The notes: generated by a model from the letters alone, not told the origin. A stretch of DNA of 64,000 bases from Rhodospirillales bacterium (GCA_903970615.1 CAJCJH010000019.1:1-64000), one strand, 5' to 3'; shown: positions 1-12,244, numbered from the stretch's first letter. Made by a program: numbers and translations.

Positions 1-872
1 CCCGCCGCGAGTGCGGCACCAAACGTGGCGATCACGGTATCGCCGGCGCCGGTGACGTCGTACACCTCGCGCGCGACGGTGGGCAGATGCAGCGGCGGCA
101 GGTTCGGCGCGAGCAACGTCATGCCGTTTTCGCTGCGCGTGACCAGCAGCGCTTCCAGCGACAGCTCATTCAGCAGCTGGCTGCCCTTGGCGACGATGCT
201 CGCTTCGTCCGGGCAGGGGCCGACCACGGCTTCGAGTTCGCTCAGGTTTGGCGTGATCAGCGTGGCACCTCGATAACACTGCCAGTCGCTGCCCTTGGGA
301 TCGACCAGAATCGCGCGTCCCGCCGCACGCGCGGCGGCGATCAACTCCGCCGCGTCGGCCAGCGTGCCCTTGCCGTAGTCCGACAGAATCACCACTTGCG
401 CATCGCCGAGTGCGAAGCGGAAGCGTTCCAGATAGGCGCGGCGATCGAACCATGGTTTAGAACCGATTCCGCGGGAATCGGCCGGTCCGATCTGCGACAG
501 CGATTCCTCGAAATCGAGCCGGATCAGCTGCTGATTGCGCGACAGCACGCGCAGCTTGGTGATGGTGGGGCGATCGGCGGATTCAATGAAGTCCGCTTCC
601 ACTGAACTTGCAGCCAGCGTGTCCCGCAGCTTTTGCGCAGCGTCATCGCGGCCGACCACGCCGAGCAAATGCGCAGACGCTCCGAGCGAGGCGACATTCA
701 GCGCGACGTTGGCCGCACCGCCCGGCCGGGTTTCGTCGCGCTGCACGCGCACCACCGGTACCGGTGCTTCCGGCGAGATGCGCGAAGTCGGGCCTTGCCA
801 GTAGCGATCCAGCATCACATCGCCGGCCACCAGCACGCGGGCGAGAGCGAAGTCGGGAATCGTGGCGTTCAA
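1..872 (-). CDS. hldE: Bifunctional heptose kinase/adenylyltransferase HldE, N-terminal kinase part (cut by window edge)
   Basis: This is the PfkB/ribokinase-type domain of HldE (RfaE), which phosphorylates D-glycero-D-manno-heptose 7-phosphate for LPS inner-core synthesis. About 290 residues are present, and the gene runs off the left edge, so any C-terminal nucleotidyltransferase domain is not seen. Visible motifs are GDVMLDRYW near residue 15, [27 protein letters not shown] and the C-terminal anion-hole motif DVTGAGDT. The start is a TTG at 872: beginning there gives MNATIPDF, which lines up with the E. coli HldE N-terminus, and no ATG fits. ilvE ends 40 bases upstream on the same strand, and waaF and hldD follow further up, so this is a heptose cluster. 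The family call is secure from the motifs. Confidence 0.93.
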   Translation of the reverse strand, partial: MNATIPDFALARVLVAGDVMLDRYWQGPTSRISPEAPVPVVRVQRDETRPGGAANVALNVASLGASAHLLGVVGRDDAAQKLRDTLAASSVEADFIESADRPTITKLRVLSRNQQLIRLDFEESLSQIGPADSRGIGSKPWFDRRAYLERFRFALGDAQVVILSDYGKGTLADAAELIAAARAAGRAILVDPKGSDWQCYRGATLITPNLSELEAVVGPCPDEASIVAKGSQLLNELSLEALLVTRSENGMTLLAPNLPPLHLPTVAREVYDVTGAGDTVIATFGAALAA

Positions 873-912
873 CGCGCCGGCTCGGCGTTCAGGATTTTAG
901 GCGGGATTCGAT

Positions 913-1869
913 TCAGGCCGCCGCTTTCTTGCTCTTGGCGGGCGCATCCACATATGACAGCCATTCCGGATAGCTGTTGTCCGCACCCTTCACCAGATCG
1001 TGATACGCCTTCTGCAATTTCTCGGTGACCGGCCCGCGCGCGCCTTTGCCGATGATGCGGTTGTCGGCTTCGCGGATCGGCATTACCTCAGCGGCGGTGC
1101 CAGTGAAGAAGGCTTCGTCGGAGATGTACATTTCGTCGCGCGTGAGGCGGCGCTGATGCACCGGAATGCCGAAGTCCTTCGCCAGCTGCATCACCGTGCG
1201 GCGCGTAATGCCGTCGAGCGCGGACGTGATGTCCGGCGTATGCAGCGCGCCATCCTGCACCAGGAAAATATTCTCGGCGCTGCCTTCGGCGACAAAGCCA
1301 TCCGGATCGAGCATCACCGCTTCGTCGTAGCCATCGCGCAGCGCTTCGTTCAGCGCCAGCATGGAAGTGAGGTAATTCGCATTGGCCTTGGCGCGGCACA
1401 GGCTGGCATTCACATGCTGACGCGAGTAAGAACTGGTCTTCACGCGGATTCCGCGCTCGACATTATCCGCACCGAGATAGGCGCCCCAGGTCCACGCCGC
1501 AACGATCAGGTGTACCTTCAGATTATCCGCGCGCAAGCCCATGCCTTCGGCCCCGTAGAACACCATCGGCCGCAGATAAGCCTCTTTCAGCTGGTTGATG
1601 CGCAGCACTGCAAGCTGCGCTTCACTGATCTGTTCCGGCGTGAACGGAATCTTCATGCCGATGATCTTGGCCGAGTTGAACAGGCGTTTGGTGTGTTCTT
1701 CGAGGCGGAAAATCGCCGTGCCTTGCGGCGTGTTGTAAGCGCGCACGCCTTCAAACACACCGGCGCCGTAATGCAGGGTGTAGGTGAGGACGTGTGTCGT
1801 CGCCTCGCGCCAGGGCACCATCTCGCCGTCGTACCAGATAAAGCCATCGCGGTCGGCCATCGTCGTCAT
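913..1869 (-). CDS. ilvE: Branched-chain amino acid aminotransferase
   Basis: This class IV PLP-dependent aminotransferase (318 aa) catalyses the last step of valine, leucine and isoleucine synthesis. Typical IlvE motifs are HYGAGVFEGVRAY near residue 40, the PLP lysine region RAKANANY, the cofactor-binding EGSAENIF and GTAAEVMPI. An upstream in-frame extension to 2082 exists, but the ATG at 1869 has a good ribosome site (AGAGGA about 8 bases before it) and gives the usual N-terminus MTTMADRDGFIWYDG. The longer version would run into the end of waaF. It lies between waaF and hldE on the same strand, a common order around LPS heptose genes. The C-terminus ends in a short Lys/Ala tail. Confidence 0.95.
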   Translation of the reverse strand: MTTMADRDGFIWYDGEMVPWREATTHVLTYTLHYGAGVFEGVRAYNTPQGTAIFRLEEHTKRLFNSAKIIGMKIPFTPEQISEAQLAVLRINQLKEAYLRPMVFYGAEGMGLRADNLKVHLIVAAWTWGAYLGADNVERGIRVKTSSYSRQHVNASLCRAKANANYLTSMLALNEALRDGYDEAVMLDPDGFVAEGSAENIFLVQDGALHTPDITSALDGITRRTVMQLAKDFGIPVHQRRLTRDEMYISDEAFFTGTAAEVMPIREADNRIIGKGARGPVTEKLQKAYHDLVKGADNSYPEWLSYVDAPAKSKKAAA

Positions 1870-1987
1870 CGCGTCAATCCTCTTCGCCAGGAAATATTGA
1901 GAAAAATGTTCGGATTCAAGGGCGGCGATTATAAGGCCGCGGGCCCAAGCCGGACGAGTCGGCGCTTGGCAATTCAGCGCCGACGAT

Positions 1988-3007
1988 CTAAAAATCCAGC
2001 AGCGGCTGAAGCTTTTCAAACACCATTTGCGGCGCAATGCCGCGCAGGCAATCGAGATGCAGCAGCGGACAACTGCGCGCAAAGCAGGGGCTGCAGGAAA
2101 GATTCAAGTACAGCACCTGCGCGGCCGCACTCAACGGCGGCGTGTGCGAAGGCGAGGAGCTGCCATAGATCGCCACCAGCGGAATGCCGACCGCGGCGGC
2201 GACATGCATCAGTCCGGAATCGTTGGTCACTGCCGCGCCGCACTCGCCAAGCAGATCGATTACATCGCTCAAACTGGTGCGGCCGGCGAGGTTGAACGCG
2301 GTACCCTCGGAAGCCTGCAACAGTTGCTTGCCGAGTTCGACTTCCTTGGCCGAGCCGAGCACCCAGGTCTGCACACCGCGCGCGAGCAGCATCTTGGCCA
2401 GTGCGCCGTAATATTCCACCGGCCAGCGTTTGGCCGGGCCGTATTCCGCGCCGGGCATCAGGGCAATCGCAGGTCCGGACGGCAGGCCGAGTTCGACGCG
2501 CAGTTGCGCGCCGCGCGAGCGATCAACGCGCAATCGCGGCGGCGGAATTTCTGCGGCGTGAATCGGTGCGGCATCTTCGGCGAGTGCGACGAACTGCTGC
2601 ACGGTACGCGGCAGTCGTTCTCGCTCCAGCTTGCGCAGGTCGTTCAACAGGCCATAGCGCAGCTCGCGTCGATAACCGGTTCGCTTGCGGATGCCAGCAA
2701 AATAAGGCACCAGCGCCGATTTCCAGGAATTCGGTAGTACGATCGCCTGATCGTATCGCGCCCCGCGCAAGCTCAAGCCCAGCCGCCGCCGCGCCGCCAG
2801 TTTCAAGTCGCCATGCGCGAACGGCAACTCGATGCCGCGCCGCACTTGCGGCATGCGCGCGATCACCGGCAGCGACCAGCCCGTCGCCAGAACATCGATG
2901 GCGACCTCCGGATCGCGCTCCCGCAGCCGCAGGAACAGCGATTGCGCCATCACCATGTCGCCCACCCAGGATGGGCCGACGACGAGGATCGAACGGGCGT
3001 TATTCAT
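1988..3007 (-). CDS. waaF: ADP-heptose:LPS heptosyltransferase II
   Basis: This family 9 glycosyltransferase (339 aa) adds the second heptose to the LPS inner core at the cytoplasmic face of the inner membrane. The N-terminus ILVVGPSWVGDMVMAQSL and the motif VTNDSGLMHVAAAVGIP, in the ADP-heptose binding half, are characteristic of WaaF rather than WaaC. The length is normal for the family. It sits 56 bases downstream of hldD, which makes its donor sugar, and upstream of ilvE and hldE. The ATG at 3007 is the only sensible start. Confidence 0.94.
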   Translation of the reverse strand: MNNARSILVVGPSWVGDMVMAQSLFLRLRERDPEVAIDVLATGWSLPVIARMPQVRRGIELPFAHGDLKLAARRRLGLSLRGARYDQAIVLPNSWKSALVPYFAGIRKRTGYRRELRYGLLNDLRKLERERLPRTVQQFVALAEDAAPIHAAEIPPPRLRVDRSRGAQLRVELGLPSGPAIALMPGAEYGPAKRWPVEYYGALAKMLLARGVQTWVLGSAKEVELGKQLLQASEGTAFNLAGRTSLSDVIDLLGECGAAVTNDSGLMHVAAAVGIPLVAIYGSSSPSHTPPLSAAAQVLYLNLSCSPCFARSCPLLHLDCLRGIAPQMVFEKLQPLLDF

Positions 3008-3063
3008 CGCCTCTTAAACCTGCAAGAACGAGGTCTTCGCCAAATGATTTTTCGCACCACGAA

Positions 3064-4020
3064 TTACTGCGCGTTCAACCAATCCAGATAACGCTTCACG
3101 CCCTGCTCGACCGTCAGGAACGGTTGGTCATAGCCGATGGCCTGCAGCCTCGCGTGATCGGCTTGCGTGAAGGATTGATAACGCCCGATCAGATTCTGCG
3201 GAAATGGCACGTACTTCACTTTCCCCTTGCCGTGCCAGGCGATCACCGCATGGGCGATGTCGTTGAACGGCTGCGCACGACCGGTGCCGCAATTGTAGAT
3301 GCCGGATTTCTCCGGATGATCGAAGAACCACAGGTTCATCGCCACCACATCGTCGACCTGAATGAAATCGCGCCGCTGTTCGCCATCGCCATAGCCGTCG
3401 CTGCCTTCAAACAAACGGCATTCGCCATGCTGCGCGATCTGGTTGTTGAAGTGGAACGCAGTGCTGGCCATGCCGCCCTTGTGCTGTTCGCGCGGGCCAT
3501 AGACGTTGAAATAGCGCAGGCCCACGACTTGACTGGTTTTTGTGGCACTCGCATCGAGTCCGGCACGACGCACATTCTGGTCGAACAGAAATTTCGAGTA
3601 CGCATAAACATTCAGAGGATGCTCGCATTCGCGTGATTCCCGAAAGCCGGATTTCCCCATGCCGTACACCGAAGCCGACGAGGCATAGATAAACGGAATA
3701 GCGCGCGCCTGGCAGAACGCCAGTAGCGTTTTCGAGTAGCGGTAATTGACGTCCATCATGAATTTGCCGTTCCACTCGGTGGTCGCGGAGCACGCACCCT
3801 GATGGAAAATCGCATCGATCTTCGGCAGTTCGCCGCGCTCGACATGCGTAAGGAATTCATCCTTGTCCTGATAATCGGCGATGTCCGCTTCGGCCAGATT
3901 GCGGAACTTGGTGCCGTCGCTCAAATCATCCACGGCGATGATGTCGCAGATGCCGCGCGCGTTCAAACCCAGCACGAGGTTGGCGCCGATGAAGCCGGCA
4001 GCTCCGGTGACGACGATCAC
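3064..4020 (-). CDS. hldD: ADP-L-glycero-D-manno-heptose 6-epimerase
   Basis: This is an extended short-chain dehydrogenase/reductase (318 aa) that converts ADP-D-glycero- to ADP-L-glycero-D-manno-heptose, the WaaF donor. It has the NADP-binding [13 protein letters not shown] at residues 4-16, a SSASVYG segment, the catalytic YAYSKFLF (YxxxK) and the sugar-binding region [10 protein letters not shown]. The start is GTG at 4020, placed directly after the TAA stop of glnE (TAAGTG), which suggests translational coupling. The order glnE-hldD-waaF-ilvE-hldE on one strand suggests a single transcription unit. Confidence 0.95.
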   Translation of the reverse strand: MIVVTGAAGFIGANLVLGLNARGICDIIAVDDLSDGTKFRNLAEADIADYQDKDEFLTHVERGELPKIDAIFHQGACSATTEWNGKFMMDVNYRYSKTLLAFCQARAIPFIYASSASVYGMGKSGFRESRECEHPLNVYAYSKFLFDQNVRRAGLDASATKTSQVVGLRYFNVYGPREQHKGGMASTAFHFNNQIAQHGECRLFEGSDGYGDGEQRRDFIQVDDVVAMNLWFFDHPEKSGIYNCGTGRAQPFNDIAHAVIAWHGKGKVKYVPFPQNLIGRYQSFTQADHARLQAIGYDQPFLTVEQGVKRYLDWLNAQ

Positions 4021-6816
4021 TTATACGTTCTCCATGTAGCCTTGCCACAGCGCGCTGACGGCGCTGCGTTGGTCGGCGAATTGTGCCTGATCCGCAGTGG
4101 CATCCTGCTGCTGCAAGGCGCGCCGATGCAGAAAGCCCCGGTAAGCGCGCTCGGCGGCGAGCAGCGTGTCTTTATCCTTTGCGTCGATACGGCCGGCCGC
4201 GGCCAGTGCTTCGAGCTGGCGCCAGTTATCGGTGTAGGCCAGCAGTTGCGGATATTGCGCGGCGTCGCGCAGACACAGGAATTGCGTGATGAATTCGGCA
4301 TCGATCAAGCCGCCGCCGGCTTGCTTGATATCCCATCGGGCGGGCAGCTTTTTCTCCAGGCTCGTGCGCATTTTCGTGCGCATGTCGCGCACATCCTGCT
4401 GCAATTTTTTGGCATCGCGCGGGCGCGTCAAAACTTCCCGGCGAATCGCAGCGATCTGTTCGCACAGATATCCATCGCCCGCTACCGTCCGCGCTTTCAG
4501 CAAGGCCTGATGTTCCCAGGTCCAGGCCGATTCGCGCTGGTATCGTGCGAAACCCGCAAGGCTGGTCACCACCAAACCCGAGTTGCCGCTGGGGCGCAAC
4601 TGCAGATCGATTTCGTAAGCGCGTCCCGCGCTGGTCAGCGCCGACAACAAGCGCACGGTGCGTTGCGCCACGCGCGCAAAGAAGTCCATCGCCGGCAGGC
4701 TGCGCCGCCTGCCCGCGTCTGGCGTTTCATCGGTATCCGGCGTGTCGCCGTCGTAGACGAAAACCAGATCGAGATCGGAGCCGTAACCCAGTTCGATGCT
4801 GCCGAATTTTCCGTAAGCGATCGCTGCGAAACCGGCATCGCTGTCGTCCTGCCGTAAGCGTTTTCCGAACTGCAATTCAAGCGGTTTCCGCGCAAACACC
4901 AGCGCCTGCGCGACGATCGCCTCGGCCAGCCAGGTGAGGCGATCGCTGACCTGAACCAGCGGCAGAGTTCCGCCGAGATCGGCAGCGGCGATGCGCAGCG
5001 TCATCTCCTGCCGATAGCGCCGCAGCAAATCCATCTGATCTTCGATGTCATCGCCAATGCCTGCCGCGCGCGCGGCAAGACTCGCGAACAGTTCCGCGCG
5101 CAGCGGCGCGGCACTCGCCAGCCGCGTATCCAGCAAGGCATCCAGCAACGCCGGCGTTTGTGAAATCAGATCGGCGATCCAGGGGCTGGCGGCGGATAGC
5201 CGCACCAGTTGGGCACGTGCCAGCGCGCTGTCGTTGAGCAGCGCCAGATAGGTGCTGCGACCGGCCAGCGCGCCGATCACCTGCAGCGTGCGCACGAACG
5301 CGGTTTCACGGTCTTCCTGCTGTGCGCTTTCTTGCGCGAGAAGATTCGTCACGGAGCGCAATCGCGCTTGCGCCTGCGCGTCGAGCCTGCGCACCAGATG
5401 CGAGTGGCGCAGCCCATCGAAAGCCTGCGCCACTTCCGGCAGGTTTCGTCTGAACCCCAATTCCTGCAGGCATTCAGCCAGCTTGCCGGATTCGGCATCC
5501 CAAAGCTGATGCCAGACTTTTGGCGTCTCGGCGGCGGGTACGGCCTCGGTAAAAATCCGCTCGAATTCGCTTCGCACGAGGTCGCGGTGTCGATTCAGAT
5601 GCCGCAGTAACGCAGGCCAGTCAGGTTCATCGAGCGCGAGACAAAGTGCTCGTTGTGCGGATTCTGCTTGCGGCAATTGATGAGTCTGCTTGTCCTCGTA
5701 AAACTGGATCGCGTTCTCGCAGCGGCGCAGAAAAACATAGGCGGCATCGAGCGCATCGACCGTCTCCCGCGGTAGCTGATTGCCTGCCAGCCTGCGCAAT
5801 ACTTTTCGCAATCGCGGATCGCGCAGACGCGCATCCTGACCGCCGCGCATCAACTGGAACAGCTGCACAATAAACTCCAGTTCGCGGATGCCGCCCGGCC
5901 CGAGCTTGAGGTCTTCCGCTGCACCGTGGACGGCCGCAGCCTGATCGATACGCTGTTTCAGATCACGTAGATTTCCCAGCGCATTGAAATCCAGATAACG
6001 CCTGTAAATAAAGGGACGTAGCGCATTCAGTAGGGCGAAGCCGGCGGCAAGATCGCCCGCAATCGGGCGTGCCTTGATCAGCGCGTAGCGCTCCCACTCG
6101 CGGCCATGATCCTGGTAGTAATTCACCATCGCATCCACCGGCAGCGCCAGCGCGCCGGCACTACCGAAGGGCCGCAGCATCGTATCCACACGAAACACAA
6201 AACCACTGGCCGTGCGCTGCGCCAGCAGCTTCACCACTAGATGTATCAGCCGCGCAAAAAATTCCTCGTTACTGAGGCTGCGCGCACCATCGGTTTCACC
6301 GCTCTCGGTATACGCAAATATCAGGTCGATATCCGACGAAAAATTCAGCTCACCGCCACCGAGCTTGCCCATGCCGAGCACGATGATCGGCGCGGCGGCG
6401 CCGGCCGCACTGCGCGGCGTGCCAAACATTTCCCTTAGCCCTGCGTATGCGCGATCGCATGCGGCGGCAACGGCCGCGTTGGCGAAATCGGACAAGGCTT
6501 GCAGGGTTTCGTCGAGTGCCGCGTAGCCGGCGATATCGCGGTACGCAATGCCGGCGAATTCACGATTGCGCAACTGGCGGATTGCGCGCATCCAGGCGAT
6601 TTCGTCCTGGCTGGTTTCGAGCGCTGCGGCGATTCTCTGCGCGGCGGTTTGCGGATCGGGCCGCTTGAATCGATCGCCCGCAAATTGCTGCGCCGTCCAG
6701 CTCGGCTGCTGGGTAAAAACTTCAGCCAGAAAAGAGCTGGCCCCGACTGCGCGCCGCAGCAGTGGCAAATCCACGTCGTCGGCGAGGGCTGCAAGTTCGG
6801 GTGGCAATTCGTTCAA
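4021..6816 (-). CDS. glnE: Bifunctional glutamine synthetase adenylyltransferase/adenylyl-removing enzyme
   Basis: GlnE (931 aa, normal length) controls glutamine synthetase by adding and removing AMP in response to the PII protein. Both nucleotidyltransferase-fold halves are present: the N-terminal deadenylylase with FSSDIDLIFAY at about residues 159-169, and the C-terminal adenylylase with GYGSDLDLVFVYD at about 670-685. The start is TTG at 6816 (reads MNELPPEL). There is only weak Shine-Dalgarno-like sequence before it, so the start is likely but not certain. It is divergent from the DadA-like gene; the roughly 200 bases between them must carry both promoters. Confidence 0.96.
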   Translation of the reverse strand: MNELPPELAALADDVDLPLLRRAVGASSFLAEVFTQQPSWTAQQFAGDRFKRPDPQTAAQRIAAALETSQDEIAWMRAIRQLRNREFAGIAYRDIAGYAALDETLQALSDFANAAVAAACDRAYAGLREMFGTPRSAAGAAAPIIVLGMGKLGGGELNFSSDIDLIFAYTESGETDGARSLSNEEFFARLIHLVVKLLAQRTASGFVFRVDTMLRPFGSAGALALPVDAMVNYYQDHGREWERYALIKARPIAGDLAAGFALLNALRPFIYRRYLDFNALGNLRDLKQRIDQAAAVHGAAEDLKLGPGGIRELEFIVQLFQLMRGGQDARLRDPRLRKVLRRLAGNQLPRETVDALDAAYVFLRRCENAIQFYEDKQTHQLPQAESAQRALCLALDEPDWPALLRHLNRHRDLVRSEFERIFTEAVPAAETPKVWHQLWDAESGKLAECLQELGFRRNLPEVAQAFDGLRHSHLVRRLDAQAQARLRSVTNLLAQESAQQEDRETAFVRTLQVIGALAGRSTYLALLNDSALARAQLVRLSAASPWIADLISQTPALLDALLDTRLASAAPLRAELFASLAARAAGIGDDIEDQMDLLRRYRQEMTLRIAAADLGGTLPLVQVSDRLTWLAEAIVAQALVFARKPLELQFGKRLRQDDSDAGFAAIAYGKFGSIELGYGSDLDLVFVYDGDTPDTDETPDAGRRRSLPAMDFFARVAQRTVRLLSALTSAGRAYEIDLQLRPSGNSGLVVTSLAGFARYQRESAWTWEHQALLKARTVAGDGYLCEQIAAIRREVLTRPRDAKKLQQDVRDMRTKMRTSLEKKLPARWDIKQAGGGLIDAEFITQFLCLRDAAQYPQLLAYTDNWRQLEALAAAGRIDAKDKDTLLAAERAYRGFLHRRALQQQDATADQAQFADQRSAVSALWQGYMENV

Positions 6817-7016
6817 CGACGATCAACTCTCAAGCGGAATTGCCGCGCAGTTTAACGCTCGCATCGAAGCAGGCGATGCGACAATAAGCCGATGTTCGCC
6901 ACACCCGCCGATTCTCGAATAGTCATGTCGTCTGGATTGACGCTGGATGGCTGCGCAGACCGGCTATTGATGAAGTTGTGCCGAAGCAACGCGGCCGACA
7001 TGAATATGGCCAAAGC

Positions 7017-8264
7017 ATGACAGCCCAACGTAGCGACGTGCTGGTGCTGGGCGGCGGCGTGATCGGCCTGGCTTGCGCGCTGTATCTGCTGCGCGTCGGC
7101 CGCAGCGTGACCGTGCTCGAAGGCAAGACCATCGGCAGCGGCAGTTCGCATGGCAACTGCGGCACCATCACGCCGAGTCATCTGCCGTTGACCGCGCCCG
7201 GCACGGTTGCGAAAGCCTTGAAGTGGATGCTGAAACGCGACGCGCCTTTTTATGTGCGGCCGACGCTCGATCCAACACTCTTGGCCTGGCTGCTGCGTTT
7301 CTCGGCTCGCTGCAACGCCCGCGATTTTGCCGCGACGACGCGCGTGAAAACGCAGCTGTTACTGCATTCGCGCACGCTGCTGGAAGCGCTGGTGCGCGAC
7401 GAAAATCTGCAGTGCGAATTTGATCCCAGCGGCACTTTTTATGTGTACCGCGATGAAGTCGCCTTTACGCAATCGCAGGCCGAAGCGGCGTTGCTGCGTG
7501 AAGTTGGCGTTACAGTGCAAACCCTTGCTGGCGACGAAATCCGCCGACGCGAACCGGCCTTGAACACGAGCATCGTCGGCGCCCATTTTCATCCTGGCGA
7601 TGCGCGGCTGCGGCCGAATCGTTACGCCGCAGAACTGGCGCGCGCGGTGCGTGCCTGCGGCGGCATCATCGAAGAACAGGCGAGCATTCAAGAGTTTCAG
7701 GTCGCCAATGAAAAGATCGTAAACGTAAAAACTTCGCGCGGCATTTTCGCTGGCAACGAAGTGGTTTTGGCGCTCGGTGCCTGGTCTCCGCAAGTTGGCA
7801 AGCAACTCGGTTTGCGATTGCCGATCCAGCCCGGCAAGGGTTATTCGATCACCTACACGCGGCCGCAACTGGCGCCCGTGATTCCAATGGTGCTGAAGGA
7901 ACGCGGCGTTTGCGTGACCAGTTGGGCCAGCGGTTATCGGCTCGGCAGCACGATGGAATTTTCCGGCTATGACCGCTCGCTGAATCGCACGCGGCTCGCT
8001 GCGCTGGCGCGGGGCGCAGCGGAATATTTGCACGAACCGGTCGGCCCGAAAATCGAGGAAGAATGGTACGGCTGGCGGCCGATGACTTATGACGATCTGC
8101 CGATTCTCGGCCGCGCACCCGGCTATCGGAATCTGAGTTTGGCCACTGGCCACGGCATGCTTGGCGTGACTTTGTCGGCCGCGACCGGCGCACTGATTGC
8201 GGAGCTGCTCAGCGGCGTTTCGCCCTCGCTGGATTTGAAGCCTTATGCACCGACGCGGTTTTAA
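7017..8264 (+). CDS. FAD-dependent D-amino acid dehydrogenase-like oxidoreductase
   Basis: This DAO-family flavoprotein (415 aa) resembles the small subunit of D-amino acid dehydrogenase (DadA). The FAD-binding Rossmann motif VLVLGGGVIGLACALYL is at about residues 7-23, followed by VTVLEG. The C-terminal FAD-contact segment GWRPMTYDDLPILGR and TGHGMLGVTLSAATG is typical of the family. The ATG at 7017 puts the dinucleotide motif near the N-terminus; an upstream in-frame ATG at 6978 would add 13 unconserved residues. No alanine racemase or Lrp gene is adjacent, so the substrate (D-alanine, another D-amino acid, or an imino acid such as hydroxyproline) is unknown. Confidence 0.85.
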   Translation: MTAQRSDVLVLGGGVIGLACALYLLRVGRSVTVLEGKTIGSGSSHGNCGTITPSHLPLTAPGTVAKALKWMLKRDAPFYVRPTLDPTLLAWLLRFSARCNARDFAATTRVKTQLLLHSRTLLEALVRDENLQCEFDPSGTFYVYRDEVAFTQSQAEAALLREVGVTVQTLAGDEIRRREPALNTSIVGAHFHPGDARLRPNRYAAELARAVRACGGIIEEQASIQEFQVANEKIVNVKTSRGIFAGNEVVLALGAWSPQVGKQLGLRLPIQPGKGYSITYTRPQLAPVIPMVLKERGVCVTSWASGYRLGSTMEFSGYDRSLNRTRLAALARGAAEYLHEPVGPKIEEEWYGWRPMTYDDLPILGRAPGYRNLSLATGHGMLGVTLSAATGALIAELLSGVSPSLDLKPYAPTRF

Positions 8265-8351
8265 GCTCTGCGAATATTGGCTGTGATCGCAGCACTCAAA
8301 ATCAAGTGTTGACGCACGCTGAGGTTGGCGCAAACGAGCGCGTTTTGAGGC

Positions 8352-9560
8352 TTATCGCGGTGCGGATTGCGAACGGTTTTCGGCCGGCCTCGGCGCGGCC
8401 TGCGGCCGCGGTATGCCGAAGCGCTGACTTGGCAAAGGCAATTGCTGAGGCGGCGTGAGCTGACGGCTCGGCGGCGGCAGTTGTTGCGGCAGATTTTGCT
8501 GCGCCCCGCCCGCCGCATTGCCATAGCTTGGCCCCGCGTCGTAACCGCGCGGTGCACTGGATGATGCAGCAGCGTTGTGCCGATCGCCGTCGTCATCGAA
8601 TGGCGAAACGCCCGCTTTCCCGGCCTTGCCGGAACCCGCTGTGCTGCCGCGATACGCCGGTGGCGAATACGTGCTGAAGGTGCCGCGATGCGCAGCACCC
8701 GGATGAATTTCTCCGGTCTGCCCGAACGCGTCTTGGTTGTTCGAGGTGTCGCCATAACTCCGCGGCGGCGCTGCGCCGTCGCGCCCCGGATGAGCATTGC
8801 TGATGGCCGATCCTGGTCGATAGTGTGGTCCGCGGCGGCTGTCGTAAAACAGCGGCGGACGCGGCCCGTAAATGATCCGAGGCGCTGCGAAAAAGCCCGC
8901 TGAAAAGACCGGGCCGAAAAAAACCGGCGCCGGGTAGTAGGTATAAATCGGGCCATCGAAATACGCGGACGTCGATTCGATAACCGGTGCCGACTGATCC
9001 GCACTCTGATTGCCATCTTGATCGCTGGAAGGCTCGCTGACGGTTTGACCGGTGCCATTCAAAGCCAGCGCCGGCCACGCGGACTCGTCGTCCTGCGCGA
9101 TTGCGCCTGAGCAGTCGATTTGCGCGGGCGCGACATCGCTGCTGTTGGCTGCCGCGCCGATCAGCAGCGTCTGCTTGCGATCCAGCGACTGATTGTCCGC
9201 GCCATACAAAATAAATTCGACCAGATTGCGGCCGGGATGAAAACCCTGCTGCACGGCGATGGAGGGCCAGGCTTCGTCCAGCGCCGATTCCGGCAGGCCG
9301 TTGCCATCGATGAACACCGAATATCGCTGCACGGTAAATGGTGCGCCGACCACCTTGAACGTCACGCTGGCCTGGGCCGCAGCGTCGTCACACGACAAAC
9401 CCGGCGTAGGCACATTGACGGCAGCCAGCACGATTTTGTTATCGGAGATTTCGTCGGCGAGGACAGCAGCTGCGGCAAACAGAAAAGCGCACAAAACGCC
9501 GCCGAAACCGGGCCTGGAGGCCATGTGCGATATCGAAGCTGAAAATTTGCGCCTGTTCAT
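8352..9560 (-). CDS. Secreted proline/glycine/serine-rich protein of unknown function
   Basis: The protein (402 aa) starts with a plausible signal sequence: basic residues, then LCAFLFAAAAVLADE, with cleavage near residue 36. The N-terminal half, up to about residue 150, looks folded and contains two cysteines. The C-terminal half is low complexity: tyrosine/proline stretches around YTYYPAPVFFGPVF, then a Gln/Pro-rich tail. The ATG at 9560 has AGGAG about 8 bases upstream. I do not recognise a family. The Tyr/Pro-rich middle resembles segments of small envelope proteins, including the one at 16701-17015, but no function can be assigned. Confidence 0.7.
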   Translation of the reverse strand: MNRRKFSASISHMASRPGFGGVLCAFLFAAAAVLADEISDNKIVLAAVNVPTPGLSCDDAAAQASVTFKVVGAPFTVQRYSVFIDGNGLPESALDEAWPSIAVQQGFHPGRNLVEFILYGADNQSLDRKQTLLIGAAANSSDVAPAQIDCSGAIAQDDESAWPALALNGTGQTVSEPSSDQDGNQSADQSAPVIESTSAYFDGPIYTYYPAPVFFGPVFSAGFFAAPRIIYGPRPPLFYDSRRGPHYRPGSAISNAHPGRDGAAPPRSYGDTSNNQDAFGQTGEIHPGAAHRGTFSTYSPPAYRGSTAGSGKAGKAGVSPFDDDGDRHNAAASSSAPRGYDAGPSYGNAAGGAQQNLPQQLPPPSRQLTPPQQLPLPSQRFGIPRPQAAPRPAENRSQSAPR

Positions 9561-9890
9561 CCAGAAAACTCCTGCCAGCCCTGTTTAAGCCAGCTTAGGT
9601 GCTTTTCAATCAGACCGAAGCGATCATTCCGCCGTTCCATTTAAGTGCATTTTATGCCCCAAATACGGGCATCCGCGAACCATTTTTGAATGGCGACGAT
9701 CGGATATCGACAGCCGCTTTGCAAACGTATAAAGTCATAGTTGCAATCGCTTCAAGCCGTTTGTCCGCGAACCTTCATGCTCCGCCCAACAGCGGTGTGT
9801 TCTTGCAAGACTCCGGTTACGTTTCTTGATTCGCATGCACCTGCGGGCGGTTAGGCCCGTACACCATCAATCATTATAGGGAACGTTTCA
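9561..9890. other. Intergenic region upstream of the cold-shock gene
   Basis: These 330 bases separate the divergent secreted-protein gene from the cold-shock gene. They are less GC-rich than the neighbours and probably hold both promoters and a long cold-shock 5' untranslated leader. The short open frames here have no recognisable features. The cold-shock ATG is preceded by AGGGAACGTTTCA, a usable ribosome site. No specific promoter can be fixed with confidence. Confidence 0.5.
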
Positions 9891-10103
9891 ATGAGCAATG
9901 TAACGACCGGAACGGTCAAGTGGTTCAACGATGCCAAGGGGTTTGGCTTCATCACTCCGAGCGACGGCGGCGAAGATCTTTTCGCACATTTCAAGGAAAT
10001 CCAGGGCACCGGATTCAAGACGCTCAAGGAAGGTCAGCGCGTCCAGTACGAGGCCAAGCGCGGCCCCAAAGGCATGCAGGCTACGGCGATCAAGCCGCTT
10101 TAA
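9891..10103 (+). CDS. Cold-shock protein, CspA family
   Basis: This is a 70-residue single cold-shock domain that binds single-stranded RNA and DNA and acts as an RNA chaperone. Both RNA-binding motifs are intact: [12 protein letters not shown] (RNP1, about residues 10-21) and DLFAHF (RNP2, about residues 29-34). Length and sequence match CspA/CspD-type proteins. It is a single-gene unit with a strong terminator 20 bases after the stop. Several csp paralogues are usual in these genomes, so the exact name cannot be given. Confidence 0.95.
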   Translation: MSNVTTGTVKWFNDAKGFGFITPSDGGEDLFAHFKEIQGTGFKTLKEGQRVQYEAKRGPKGMQATAIKPL

Positions 10104-10123
10104 TCCGATTTGCTTCGAGTTTG

Positions 10124-10152
10124 AAAACCCCGCCTTGTGCGGGGTTTTTTTT
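10124..10152 (+). terminator. Rho-independent terminator of the cold-shock gene
   Basis: A perfect 10-bp stem (AAAACCCCGC / GCGGGGTTTT) with a 5-base loop CTTGT is followed by a run of eight T. It lies 20 bases after the csp stop codon, on the same strand. Confidence 0.95.
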
Positions 10153-10224
10153 GGCTGTGTGCCGAGCCCGGCAGCGGTTGTACGCGGATGCGGCCGCTAT
10201 AATCCTCTTCCTGAGGAGATGATC

Positions 10225-12244
<2,020 letters not shown>

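Noticed and set aside
1870-2082. Longer ilvE start at 2082 (389 residues).
   Set aside because: The added residues are unconserved and overlap the end of waaF; ATG 1869 has a good ribosome site and the usual N-terminus.
9599-9829. 76-codon frame upstream of the cold-shock gene.
   Set aside because: No ribosome site or family, and it lies in what is more likely a promoter and leader region.
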